From the NCBI GenBank assembly GCA_958295905.1, contig OY282382.1, positions 3,806,001 through 3,870,000 of the forward strand: a stretch of 64,000 nt of DNA, read 5' to 3'. This DNA is from an uncultured Vicinamibacterales bacterium. GTDB taxonomy: Bacteria; Acidobacteriota; Vicinamibacteria; Vicinamibacterales; UBA8438. The notes beneath the pieces are model-generated. The model was not told where the DNA came from. It saw nothing but the letters and a program-made list of their open reading frames with translations, and did not search any database. The translations under genes were made by a program, and so were the position numbers. This document shows positions 35,744 through 45,049 of this stretch, in pieces (positions within the stretch are counted from its first letter, which is position 1; each line of letters begins with the position of its first letter).

Positions 35744-36761
35744 GCCTCCCCCTCCGCGGCGGTCGCCGCCACCAGCCGGTCCAGCGTCTCCTGCGCCCGG
35801 CCGGCGTCGAGGGCCGCGGCGGCCGTCGCGACCCCGTCCCGCAGGTCCGCGGCGCGCCCCGTGATGAACAGACCCGCCGCCGCGTTGGCCAGCACCATGT
35901 CCCGCGGGGGACCCGGCCGGCCCGCCAGCACGGCGCGGGCGATGGCCGTGTTGTCGTCGGGAGACTCCGCGCGGAGGTCCCCGATCCCGGCCACCGGCAA
36001 CCCGAAGTCGTCCGGATGCAGGAAGAAGCTGCGGACGATGCCGTCGCGGCACTCCGACACCTTGGTGTGCCCGGTGGTGGAGATCTCGTCCAGGCCGTCG
36101 GCGCCGTGCGCCACCCAGGCCCGTTCGGTCCCGAGGTCGGCGAGGGCCCGGGCCAGCAGATCGGTGTGGTCGGGCCGCGACACCCCGACGAGTTGCCGGA
36201 CGACGCCGGCCGGATTGGTCAGGGGGCCGAGCAGGTTGAAGACGGTGCGCACGCCGAGCTCGCGCCGGGTGGGGGCCGCGTGACGCATCGACGGATGGAA
36301 GGTGGGCGCGAACAGGAACGCGATGCCGCAGGTGTCGAGGCAGCGCTCGACGACCGGCGGGGGCGCGTCAACCGCGACCCCGAGGGCGCCGAAGAGATCC
36401 GCGCTCCCGCACCGGCTCGAGACGGCGCGGTTGCCGTGCTTGGCGACGGTGACGCCGCAGGCGGCGAGGACGAGGGCGGCAAGCGACGAGACGTTGAACG
36501 TCGACGCGCGATCGCCGCCGGTGCCGCAGGTATCGAACCGCGGGCGGCGACCCGCCGGCACCGCGACCGCGTTCGCGCGCATCGTCGTCGCCAGCCCGAC
36601 GATCTCGGACGGCCGCTCCCCCTTCATGGACAGCGCCATCAGCAGCCCTGCGATCTGGGCGGGGGCGGCGCGCCCCGCCATGATCTCCTGCATCGCGTCC
36701 GCCGCCTCGCCGACGCTCAGGTCCCGGCGGCGGTGCAGCCTTTCTATCAGATCGGCGAACA

Positions 36762-36762
<1 letters not shown>
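35740..36762 (-). CDS. trpD: anthranilate phosphoribosyltransferase
   Basis: Transfers phosphoribose from PRPP to anthranilate. The 340 residues show an N-terminal helical domain (LIERLHRRRDLSVGEAADAM), the PRPP loop DTCGTGGDRASTFNVS, KHGNRAVSSRCGSADL, and the metal/PRPP segment HGADGLDEIS. Length is normal, and it is not fused to trpG. The start codon overlaps the trpG stop (TGATG), and the 3' end overlaps trpC by 4 nt. Confidence 0.96.
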
Positions 36763-37328
<566 letters not shown>

Positions 37329-37343
37329 GGTGCGCGCCCCGCG

Positions 37344-38816
37344 TCAGACCATCTCCAGGGCCCGCAGGAGGGCCGAGGCCTTGTCCCGGGTCTCGTTGTA
37401 CTCCGCCGTCGGGTCCGAATCGGCGACGATGCCCGCCCCCGCCTGCACGCGGGCCCGGCCGTCGCGCATGGTGATGGTCCGGATGGTGATGCAGCAGTCG
37501 AGGTTGCCCGCGAAGTCGACGTAGCCGATGGCCCCCGCGTAGATGCCCCGGCGCGCCGGCTCGAGGTCCGAGATGATCTCCATCGCGCGTATCTTCGGGG
37601 CGCCCGACACGGTGCCGGCCGGGAAGCACGCGGCGAGCGCGTCGAGCCGGTCGCAATCCTCCCGCAGCCGTCCCTCGACCCGCGAGACCAAGTGCATGAC
37701 GTGCGAGTAGCGCTCCAGCTCCATGAACTGCGCCACCCGCACCGTCCCGAAGTCGGACACCCGCCCGATGTCGTTCCGGCCGAGGTCGACGAGCATGACG
37801 TGCTCGGCCCGCTCCTTCTCGTTCCGTTTCAGTTCCTCCGCCAGCCGCCGGTCCTCCGCGTCGTCCCGGCCGCGGGGGCGGGTGCCGGCAATCGGGTGCG
37901 TGATCACCCCGCGCCCCTCCACCCGCACGAGCATCTCCGGCGACGAGCCGATGATCGACAGCCCGCCCATGCGGATGAAGTACATGTACGGCGAGGGGTT
38001 CACGTGCCGCAGGGCGCGGTAGACGCTGAACGGGTCGGCGGTCACCTCGGTCTCGAACCGCCGCGACAGGACCACCTGGAAAATGTCGCCGTCCGCGATG
38101 TGGTCCTTCGCGGTCCGCACCGCCCGCTCGAACGCGTCCTGGCTGGTGTTCGAGCGGACTTCCCGCGGACCCGACGCGGTCACCGCCGGCTCCGACAGGC
38201 TGCGCTCCAGCTCCTGTTCGAGGAAGTGGATCCTGGCGCAGGCGAAGCGGTAGGCGGCGTCGAGGTCGGCGCCGGGGTCGACGCGGGCGTTGGCGATGAC
38301 GAGTATCCGGTGCTTGACGTGGTCGAACGCGAGAATCGTGTCGAACACCATGAAGCCGGCTTGGTCGTCCCCGCTCGTGGGCGCGCCGCGCCGCTCCCAA
38401 ACCCCCTCGAGCCCCGGCTCGAACCACTGGGCGGCGTCGTAGCCGAGGAAGCCGACGGCGCCGCCGGTGAACCGCGGCATTCCCGGCACGGTCGGGGCCC
38501 GGTAGTCGCTCATGACGCGCCGCAGCCGGTCGAGGAAGGGACCGCGGTCGGCGGTGGTGACGCCGCCCTCTTCGGTGATGGTCTCGCCGTCCCGCGCCCG
38601 CAGCACGAGGAACGGATCCTTGCCGAGGAACGAGTAGCGCGCGACCTGCTCGCCCCCCTCCACGCTCTCGAGCAGGAACGCATAGCCGGCATGCTCCGCC
38701 ACCTTGAGGAACGCCGACAGCGGGGTCAGCAGGTCCGCCAGTATCTCGTTGCAGACCGGCACGAACGTGCCGCGCCCGGCCAGCTCCCGAAACGTCTCGA
38801 ACGAAGTGATGCTCAT
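37344..38816 (-). CDS. trpE: anthranilate synthase large subunit
   Basis: Makes anthranilate from chorismate. The 490 residues contain the tryptophan feedback motif LLES (residues about 48-51, in FLLESVEGGE), so the enzyme is probably inhibited by Trp. The chorismate-binding half has GDIFQVVLSRRFE, PSPYMYFI, ITHPIAGTRPRG and FPAGTVSGAPKIRAMEI. It follows aroDE with a 4-nt overlap (ATGA) and precedes trpG by 15 nt. Expression is predicted to be set by the attenuator in front of aroDE. Confidence 0.97.
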   Translation of the reverse strand: MSITSFETFRELAGRGTFVPVCNEILADLLTPLSAFLKVAEHAGYAFLLESVEGGEQVARYSFLGKDPFLVLRARDGETITEEGGVTTADRGPFLDRLRRVMSDYRAPTVPGMPRFTGGAVGFLGYDAAQWFEPGLEGVWERRGAPTSGDDQAGFMVFDTILAFDHVKHRILVIANARVDPGADLDAAYRFACARIHFLEQELERSLSEPAVTASGPREVRSNTSQDAFERAVRTAKDHIADGDIFQVVLSRRFETEVTADPFSVYRALRHVNPSPYMYFIRMGGLSIIGSSPEMLVRVEGRGVITHPIAGTRPRGRDDAEDRRLAEELKRNEKERAEHVMLVDLGRNDIGRVSDFGTVRVAQFMELERYSHVMHLVSRVEGRLREDCDRLDALAACFPAGTVSGAPKIRAMEIISDLEPARRGIYAGAIGYVDFAGNLDCCITIRTITMRDGRARVQAGAGIVADSDPTAEYNETRDKASALLRALEMV

Positions 38817-40309
38817 GCCGGCGTATCCTGCGCGGTTCGGTTCCGCGATGCCAGGGCGGCGCGCGCCGCGTTCAGGAACAGGTCCGTGGACGGACGTGCG
38901 CCGCACCACCACTCGAACTGCCGCACCGCCTGGGCCGCGAGCATGTCGAGGCCGCCGAGGGTGCGGCAACCCGCGGCCTCCGCGTCGCGCATCAGCCGCG
39001 TCCGCGCGGGGTTGTAGACGAGGTCGTAGACGGTGCTCCCGCCCGCCAGCGCCTCCGCCGGCACCGGGGTGTCGCCGACGTGCGGCGCGGTTCCGACCGG
39101 CGTGGTGTTCACCAGCAGGTCCCAGGACCCGGGCGGCGGAGGCAGGCCGCCCGCGGCGCCGCCCGCGAGGGCCGCGACCTCGGCGGCGCGCGCGGGACGG
39201 CGGGCGCGCACCGTCACCGCGCCCCCCGCGCCGGCCAGACCCAATGCCACCGACCGGGCGGCGCCGCCGGCGCCGAGCACGCAGCACCGGAGCCCCTCGA
39301 CGCCGCCGCGCGCCTCGAGCGGCGCGAGAAAACCGGCGACGTCGGTATTCAGTCCCTGCCACCTGTCCCCGTCGGCCCGGAGCGTATTCACCGCCCCGGT
39401 CCGCCGGCCGACCGGATCGACGTCGCCCACATGGTCCAGAATCGATTCCTTGAACGGCGCGGTGACGCTGAGACCCTGCACGTCGAGCGCCTGCACGAGC
39501 TCCATGAGGTCGCCGGGGCCGGCCGCCTCGAACGGCACGTAGATCGCATCGAGCCCGGCGTCCGCGAAGCCGGCGTTGTGCATGACCGGCGACAGCGAAT
39601 GCGCGATCGGGGAGCCGGCCACGCCGTAGACCGCCGTCGACGCCGACGTCCGATGACACCGGTAGCGCTCGATCATGTCGGACAGGGGAATCTGCCCGGG
39701 GGCGACCCCGTCGCCGGCATAGGTCCAGGCCGATCCGAACCGCGCCGGCAGCAGGCGGGTCGGCACGCCGATCGGCCCCATCCCCACCAGCACCGCCGGC
39801 TCGCCCCGCGTGCCGCGCGCCAGCCGATGCAGCCGCACGACGTCGGCGCCCGAACGGCTGTGGGCGGCGATCTTGACGACTTCCGCCCCGGTGGCCCGCA
39901 TCGCCCGGTACGGCGACTTCAGATCGGCCGGGGTGGCCTCGAAATCGTGCATCGACAGCACGACGTTCCGGCCCCGCCGATTGGCGATCAATCGGTCGAA
40001 GCCGCCGCGCCATTCGAGATCCACCCAGTCGGCGCCGAGCTCGAACGCGCGCTGCAGGATGCGCCGCCGTTCTTCTTCCGACCCGGCGAACCGTCCGCCC
40101 TCCCAGGCCGGCCGGCACGTGATCAGGGTCGGGACGGACCGCCCGGCGAGCGCGCCCGCGACGTCGAGGTCCCGCACGCCGTCGAGCCGCAACTCGACGA
40201 GGTCGGCACCGCGCACCGCGTCCCGGGCCGCGCGCAGTCCGGCGGTGGTCTCAGCGGTCACGGTCGCGCACAGTCGAGCCTGGGACATGGGGAGCCGCAA
40301 AGTCTTCAC
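38813..40309 (-). CDS. aroDE: bifunctional 3-dehydroquinate dehydratase (type I)/shikimate dehydrogenase
   Basis: Catalyses steps 3 and 4 of the shikimate pathway in one 498-residue chain. Residues about 8-225 are a type I dehydroquinase: Glu in VELRLDGV, His in SMHDFEATP and the Schiff-base Lys in EVVKIAAHS. Residues about 228-490 are AroE: GSPIAHSLSPVMHN, the catalytic Lys in SVTAPFKESIL, LNTDVAGF and the Rossmann loop VLGAGGAARS. The fusion resembles plant and chlamydial enzymes. The GTG at 40309 is favoured because GGAGAGG lies 10 nt upstream, inside the 3' arm of the attenuator hairpin; an ATG at 40288 is the alternative. It is the first structural gene of the operon. Confidence 0.95.
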   Translation of the reverse strand: MKTLRLPMSQARLCATVTAETTAGLRAARDAVRGADLVELRLDGVRDLDVAGALAGRSVPTLITCRPAWEGGRFAGSEEERRRILQRAFELGADWVDLEWRGGFDRLIANRRGRNVVLSMHDFEATPADLKSPYRAMRATGAEVVKIAAHSRSGADVVRLHRLARGTRGEPAVLVGMGPIGVPTRLLPARFGSAWTYAGDGVAPGQIPLSDMIERYRCHRTSASTAVYGVAGSPIAHSLSPVMHNAGFADAGLDAIYVPFEAAGPGDLMELVQALDVQGLSVTAPFKESILDHVGDVDPVGRRTGAVNTLRADGDRWQGLNTDVAGFLAPLEARGGVEGLRCCVLGAGGAARSVALGLAGAGGAVTVRARRPARAAEVAALAGGAAGGLPPPPGSWDLLVNTTPVGTAPHVGDTPVPAEALAGGSTVYDLVYNPARTRLMRDAEAAGCRTLGGLDMLAAQAVRQFEWWCGARPSTDLFLNAARAALASRNRTAQDTPA

Positions 40310-40311
40310 AC

Positions 40312-40347
40312 AAAAAAAGCCTCTCCAACCGGTGGGCCGGAGAGGCT
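40312..40347 (-). terminator. attenuator terminator of the aromatic/trp operon
   Basis: Minus strand: AGCCTCTCC (40339-40347), a 12-nt loop, GGAGAGGCT (40318-40326), then seven T (40312-40318). It is a textbook intrinsic terminator placed only 3 nt before the aroDE GTG. Its 3' arm contains GGAGAGG, the probable aroDE ribosome binding site. Confidence 0.9.
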
Positions 40348-40429
40348 GTCGCTGTCTGCTGCGGGTGTGGATTCAGGCGGGCAGACGCACCTCTCCGGGC
40401 TGGCTGAACCAGTACCCCCACCAAGCCCG
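40337..40429 (-). promoter_or_regulatory. antiterminator and pause hairpins of the attenuator
   Basis: CCGGAGAGG (40390-40398) inside the leader peptide is perfectly complementary to CCTCTCCGG (40337-40345), the 5' arm of the terminator. A second 6-bp match, GTCTGC with GCAGAC, extends this antiterminator. CGGGCT (40424-40429), directly before the Trp codons, pairs with AGCCCG (40396-40401) to give the alternative first hairpin. A ribosome held at the Trp codons would cover CGGGCT and free the antiterminator. Confidence 0.85.
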
Positions 40430-40486
40430 CGCTCCGGCGCCCGCTGCAAAGACGATCCGATACGGCGACGAACTTGTCTGCTCCAC
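40373..40486 (-). CDS. trpL: Trp/aromatic leader peptide of the attenuator
   Basis: A 37-codon frame from a GTG at 40486 (AGGT 4 nt upstream) to TGA at 40373-40375. Residues 21-27 read Ala-Trp-Trp-Gly-Tyr-Trp-Phe, so three Trp, one Tyr and one Phe codon fall within six codons. They sit right after the first strand of the pause hairpin, and the stop codon lies between the antiterminator strands. The composition fits sensing of tryptophan and perhaps all three aromatic amino acids, matching an operon that makes Trp, Tyr and common precursors. Identified from position and structure; no homology search was done. Confidence 0.88.
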   Translation of the reverse strand: MEQTSSSPYRIVFAAGAGARAWWGYWFSQPGEVRLPA

Positions 40487-40529
40487 GATTACCTGCTTTG
40501 CCGCCGACCCGTCGCCGAAAGCGGCTTTC

Positions 40530-40559
40530 ACCGTAGCAAACGCCGCCGGCCGGTGTCAA
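40530..40559 (-). promoter_or_regulatory. promoter of the aromatic/trp operon
   Basis: Minus strand: consensus -35 TTGACA (40554-40559), 18 nt, -10 TACGGT (40530-40535). The predicted start near 40523 gives about 36 nt before the leader peptide GTG and about 210 nt before aroDE. Confidence 0.65.
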
Positions 40560-40598
40560 GATTCCCTGCCGCCGGCGGTCTGCAACGCTCTTTTCCGC

Positions 40599-40628
40599 TT
40601 GACCCGTAAGCACTTCCTTCGATATAAG
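40599..40628 (+). promoter_or_regulatory. promoter of the S55-domain protein gene
   Basis: TTGACC (40599-40604), 18 nt, TATAAG (40623-40628). It lies back-to-back with the trp operon promoter, with -35 boxes about 40 nt apart. The leader to the ATG at 40670 is about 35 nt. Confidence 0.55.
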
Positions 40629-40669
40629 GAACTCGTTCTCCAGCGTGACGGCTCGGCCCTTCTTCTTCC

Positions 40670-42514
40670 ATGAATCTGTCCAGACCGCTCCTGCCGCTTG
40701 CCCTCGCGACCGGCGGGTTCCTGGCCGTGCTGCCGGCGGCCACCGTCACCATGCCGGTGGACGAGGTGCGGGCGGGCATGCAGGGTACCGGCGTCACCGT
40801 CTTCGACGGCGCCGAACGGAGCGAGTTCACGGCCGAGATCATCGGCGTGCTCGAGAACTCGTTCGGGCCGCGCCGCAACCTCATCCTGGCCCGGCTCGAC
40901 GGCGGCCCCCTGGCCGCGAGCGGGGTGATTCAGGGCATGAGCGGAAGCCCCGTCCATATCGACGGGCGGCTCGTCGGCGCCGTCTCCTACGCTCTGGGCT
41001 CGTTCTCCAAGGCCACGATTGCCGGCATCACCCCCATCGAAGAGATGCTGCGCGACGATACGCAGGCGCCGGCGCGGGTCGCCGACGCCGCGCTGAACCT
41101 CGTTCTGCCGCTGGCGGCGGACACCCTGACGGGCCTGTTGCCCATCCGCCTCGAGCGTCCGGAACCGTTCGCGGCGCGGCGGAGCGACCTCGACGCGCTC
41201 GGCCTGACGACCGGCGCCGGAGCCTCGTTCGGGGGACGGCTGCGCCCCATCACGACCCCCCTCAGCATGAACGGGTTCACACCGGCCGCGTTCGACCGCA
41301 TCGCGCCGCTTTTCCGCTCGGCGGGTCTGGCCCCGGTCGTGGGAGGGACGGCGGCCGGCCGGGCCGGGGCGCAGTCCGACGCCCCGCTCGTGGCCGGCGA
41401 CGCGGTGGGCGTGAGTCTCATGCAGGGCGACCTGTCGATGGCGGGAACCGGCACCGTCACCCTCGTCGAGGGCGGCCGGGTGTACGCCTTCGGGCACCCC
41501 TTCTACAACCTCGGGTCGTCCCGTTTTCCGATGACCCGCGCCTACGTCCACACGGTGCTCCCGAGCCGGGCGATCTCCTCCCGCATCGCCACCGTCGGCG
41601 AAACTCTCGGCACCATCGACCAGGACCGTTCCAGCGGCATCAGCGGCAGTCTCGGTCCGGGTCCGCGCCTGGTGCCCATCCGCGTCACCCTCGACGCGCC
41701 GGACCGGCAGCGGACGGACACCTTCGACTTCCAGGTCGTGGAAGACGACCTCTTCACGCCGCTGCTCGCGTACAACGCGATGTTGAACACCCTGTTCTCG
41801 CACCATCGGCAGGTGGGCGCGGCGACCTACGCGGTGCGCGGAGAGGTCGCCCTGGAAGGACATCCGCCGGTCCGGTTCGAAGAGACGTTCGCCGGCGCCG
41901 CGGCCACCGTCCTCGCCTCGGTGTACGTCTCGGGACCGTTGACGGCGCTGGTCAACAACGGGCTGGAACCGGTGACGGTCGAGCGGGTGGACGTGTCGGT
42001 CACCGCGTGGGACGGGGCCCGGACCGCGGTGCTGGAGCGCATCTGGCTGGACGATCCCCGGCCGCGGCCGGGGCGGACGGCGCCCCTGCGTCTGGCCATC
42101 CGCACCCGCAACGGCGAGGTGGTCATTCGGACCGTGATGATCGACCTGCCGTCGGCGGCGCGCGGCCCGCTCCAGGTGCTGGCGGCCGACGGCGCGACCC
42201 TGGCGCAGCAGGAGCGGCAGCAGGCGGGACAGGCGGCGCGCGCCACGGACCTCCGCCAGCTCATGGACGCGCTGAACACCGCGCGGCGCAACGACCGCCT
42301 CTATGTTCAACTGCGGCGCAGCGACGCCGGTGCGGTCGTGAACGGCCGCCGGCAGCCCTCCCTCCCCCCCTCGGTGCTGGAAGTGCTGGGGACCGATCGC
42401 TACGGCGGCGGTCTCGCCCGGATGAGCATCGCCGCGGTGCGCGAGTGGGAGGTTCCGGTCGACCATGTCGTCTCCGGGGCGCGCGTCCTGACGCTGGACC
42501 TCGGTATGCCCTAG
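40670..42514 (+). CDS. exported SpoIVB-type (S55) peptidase domain protein
   Basis: A 614-residue exported protein. The N-terminus is a signal peptide (LLPLALATGGFLAVLPAA). Residues 28-110 hold the S55 signature: EVRAGMQGTGVTVFDG, then GVIQGMSGSPVHIDGRLVGA, where the Ser of GMSGSP (89-94) is the proposed nucleophile. A second motif, VYAFGHPFYNLGSSRFPM (about 260), recurs in S55 proteins. The C-terminal 250 residues look beta-rich, followed by a short coiled coil (QERQQAGQAARATDLRQLMD). SpoIVB cleaves SpoIVFA in spore formers; here no sporulation context is seen, so the substrate is unknown. It precedes the beta-propeller and SpmA-SpmB genes on the same strand. Confidence 0.85.
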   Translation: MNLSRPLLPLALATGGFLAVLPAATVTMPVDEVRAGMQGTGVTVFDGAERSEFTAEIIGVLENSFGPRRNLILARLDGGPLAASGVIQGMSGSPVHIDGRLVGAVSYALGSFSKATIAGITPIEEMLRDDTQAPARVADAALNLVLPLAADTLTGLLPIRLERPEPFAARRSDLDALGLTTGAGASFGGRLRPITTPLSMNGFTPAAFDRIAPLFRSAGLAPVVGGTAAGRAGAQSDAPLVAGDAVGVSLMQGDLSMAGTGTVTLVEGGRVYAFGHPFYNLGSSRFPMTRAYVHTVLPSRAISSRIATVGETLGTIDQDRSSGISGSLGPGPRLVPIRVTLDAPDRQRTDTFDFQVVEDDLFTPLLAYNAMLNTLFSHHRQVGAATYAVRGEVALEGHPPVRFEETFAGAAATVLASVYVSGPLTALVNNGLEPVTVERVDVSVTAWDGARTAVLERIWLDDPRPRPGRTAPLRLAIRTRNGEVVIRTVMIDLPSAARGPLQVLAADGATLAQQERQQAGQAARATDLRQLMDALNTARRNDRLYVQLRRSDAGAVVNGRRQPSLPPSVLEVLGTDRYGGGLARMSIAAVREWEVPVDHVVSGARVLTLDLGMP

Positions 42515-42828
42515 GCGTCTGCGCCGAAGGAACGGCGCGGACTCCTGGAGGGTTGGTTGGGCGGTGAGCGGAGCCGCAGGCGACGCTCTCCGGGCTAGTG
42601 GTTTGTCACGTCATAATTTTTGGATAGACGGACTTGATGGGTCGAATGATGCGATTCTCCGGCAGGGGGGATTCTCCCGGGGTCGCGGTGAGTTCCCACG
42701 ACGCCCCCTGATACCTGCTCGTGGCGCCGCACCGGGGGCCTGCGCCGCAGAACGGCGCCGACCGCCGCAGGTCGGGTTGACGGAACCCACGCGTTCGTCC
42801 CCCCCCGCCGTCTCCGGATTCCTTCCCG
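42515..42828. other. 314-base spacer with a hairpin-repeat copy
   Basis: No gene seen. Bases about 42515-42600 carry an inverted-orientation copy of the hairpin repeat: GCGCCGAAGGAACGGCGCGG, then ACTCCTGGAGGGTTGGTTGG, then GCGGAGCCGCAGGCGA. Near 42750, GCGCCGCAGAACGGCGCCG is a further piece of the same core. A short AT-richer patch (CGTCATAATTTTTGGATAGA, about 42609) may hold the promoter of the next gene. Confidence 0.55.
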
Positions 42829-44997
42829 ATGAAACGCAGCCTCTTCCTGATCGTGCTCATCGCCGCCGCCACCCTGACCGCATCCGCGCCGGTCTTCTGG
42901 CAGGTGTCGACGCAGGCGGAGTTTCTGCGCGGCGGGGTCGACGCCCTGTCGGTCGACGCCGAGGGCCGTCTCCGGCTGGGTCCGGCCGCCGAGACCGTAT
43001 TCGAGACGCCCGAGCCGTCCGTGTGGTCGATCGAGCGCGCGTCCGACGGAGCCGTCTGGGCCGGGAGCGGGACCGACGGGCGGCTGTATCGTGTCGGGCC
43101 GGATGGCGCGGGCGCCGTCGTCTTCGACACCGACCAGCTCGACGTGCACGCCCTTGCGGCCGACCGGGAGGGCGGCGTCTTCGCCGGCACCTCGCCGGAC
43201 GGACGCGTGTATCACGTCACCGCCGGCGGCGACGCGCGGGTCGTGCTGGATCCCGACGAGACGTATATCTGGGCTCTCGCCCTCTCCCGCGACGGCGCCC
43301 TGTACGTGGCCACCGGCAACCCCGGCCGCATCTATCGGGTACCTGCCGGCGGCGGGCGCGAGCTGGTGTACGAGAGCGATGCGACGCACATCCTCGCGCT
43401 GGCTCCCGCGGCGGACGGTACGCTGCTGGCCGGCACGGAGTCGCCCGGCCAGGTGTTGCGCATAGACCCGACCGGCCGGGCGTTCGCACTGCTCGACGCG
43501 CCGTACGAGGAGATCCGCTCGCTGCGGCTCCAGCCCGACGGGTCGCTGCTCGCGGTGGCGGTGAGCGGCCGGCCGGCGCCGGCCGCGCCCCCCGCGACGC
43601 CCCCGCCGGCCGCGGCCTCCGCCGCCCCGGTGCCGACGGTCTCGGTGACCACGAGCGTCACCGCCGTCGTGGTCGGAGGCGCCGCGACCCCCGCCACGCC
43701 GCGGGCATCGACCTCCGCGTCGGCGAACACCGGCCGGAAGGGGGCCGTCTATCACATCACCGCGGACGGGCTGTGGGACCGGCTGTGGCAGTCGAGCCTG
43801 GACACCCCGTTCGACGCGGCGTTCGACGATCGGGGGGCGCTGGTCGTCGGCACCGGACCGAACGGCAAGCTGTATCGGGTGTCGCGGAATCCGCCGCGGA
43901 CGACCCTGTCGGGTCAGGCCCCCGCCGGGCAGGTGACCCGGCTGCTGCCGGAGCCGGACGGATCGATGGCCTACGCCACCGCCAACCCCGGAAAGATCAT
44001 GCGGATGGCGAACCGCCCCGCGGCCCGGGGCACCTACGAGTCCGAGGTGCACGACGCGGCGGCGGCGGCCCGCTGGGGCACGATTCGCTGGCGGGGCGCG
44101 ACGCCGGGCGGGAGCCGCATTGAGCTGGCCACGCGATCCGGGAACACCGCGATCCCCAACGCCACCTGGAGCGCCTGGTCGGCCGCCCATACCGATGCGT
44201 CGGGCACCCCGATCACCAGCCCCAACGCGCGCTACCTGCAGTGGCGGGCCACCCTCTACGGCGGCGACGCATCGCCGGTGCTGACCTCGGTGACCGCCGC
44301 GTACCTGCCGCGCAACCGCCGGCCCGAGATCACCCAGCTCACCGTTCACCCCCCCGGCACCGCCTTCCAGCAGTCCTTCAGCACGAGCGACCCGCCGATT
44401 GCCGGGCTCGACGAGCGATCGTCGCCCCGGCCGGCGACCGCAAGCACCGTCGGCCGCGAGATCTATCGCAAGGGCATTCAGACGTTTCGGTGGCAGGCGA
44501 GCGACGACAACCGCGATCCGCTCGACTACGCCGTGTCCTATCAGCGGGCCGGCGGCGCAGAGTGGCGCGTCCTGCGAACCGGGTTGCGGGACACCGTATT
44601 CGCCTGGGACACCACGATGGTCCCGGATGGCGCCTATCGCGTGAAGATCACCGCATCCGATGCGCGGGGGAACGCCCCCGGCGCGGCCCTGACCGGCGAG
44701 CGCGACAGCACCGTGTTCGACATCGACAACACCGCGCCCCGCATCGAGGTGGCGGCGCGGCGGCGCGAGGGCAACCGGGTCGTCCTGCCCTTCACCGTGC
44801 GCGACGCGCAGTCACCGGTTCAACGGGTCGAGATCGCTGCCGGGAACGACGAGTGGCGGGTCGTCTATCCCCTTGACGGGGTGCCCGACGGTCTGGTGGA
44901 ACGGTTCGAGGTGGTCCTCGACGCCGCCCGCGACGCGCCGATCATCATTCGGGCCACCGATGCCCTCCGCAACACCGTGAGCGTCTTCGGGGAGTAG
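42829..44997 (+). CDS. secreted beta-propeller protein with Ig-like C-terminus
   Basis: A 722-residue exported protein. A signal peptide (KRSLFLIVLIAAATLTASAP) is followed by repeated blades containing S-x-D-G-x-x-W/Y-x-G-T/S patterns (ERASDGAVWAGSGTDGRLYR, LYVATGNPGRIYRV, LLAGTESPGQVLRI, LVVGTGPNGKLYRV). A Pro/Ala linker (about 245-300) interrupts the propeller. The C-terminal third (about 400-722) has fibronectin/Ig-like strands (TFRWQASDDNRDPLDYAVSY, PDGAYRVKITASDA, SPVQRVEIAAGNDEWRVVYP). Likely a periplasmic or surface scaffold; no enzyme motif is visible. It is in line with the S55 protein upstream and SpmA-SpmB 52 nt downstream. Confidence 0.8.
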   Translation: MKRSLFLIVLIAAATLTASAPVFWQVSTQAEFLRGGVDALSVDAEGRLRLGPAAETVFETPEPSVWSIERASDGAVWAGSGTDGRLYRVGPDGAGAVVFDTDQLDVHALAADREGGVFAGTSPDGRVYHVTAGGDARVVLDPDETYIWALALSRDGALYVATGNPGRIYRVPAGGGRELVYESDATHILALAPAADGTLLAGTESPGQVLRIDPTGRAFALLDAPYEEIRSLRLQPDGSLLAVAVSGRPAPAAPPATPPPAAASAAPVPTVSVTTSVTAVVVGGAATPATPRASTSASANTGRKGAVYHITADGLWDRLWQSSLDTPFDAAFDDRGALVVGTGPNGKLYRVSRNPPRTTLSGQAPAGQVTRLLPEPDGSMAYATANPGKIMRMANRPAARGTYESEVHDAAAAARWGTIRWRGATPGGSRIELATRSGNTAIPNATWSAWSAAHTDASGTPITSPNARYLQWRATLYGGDASPVLTSVTAAYLPRNRRPEITQLTVHPPGTAFQQSFSTSDPPIAGLDERSSPRPATASTVGREIYRKGIQTFRWQASDDNRDPLDYAVSYQRAGGAEWRVLRTGLRDTVFAWDTTMVPDGAYRVKITASDARGNAPGAALTGERDSTVFDIDNTAPRIEVAARRREGNRVVLPFTVRDAQSPVQRVEIAAGNDEWRVVYPLDGVPDGLVERFEVVLDAARDAPIIIRATDALRNTVSVFGE

Positions 44998-45049
44998 CGG
45001 GCGACGCGGCGGCCGCGGCGGCCCTGCCCCGCACCTCCACTGCCGACAG

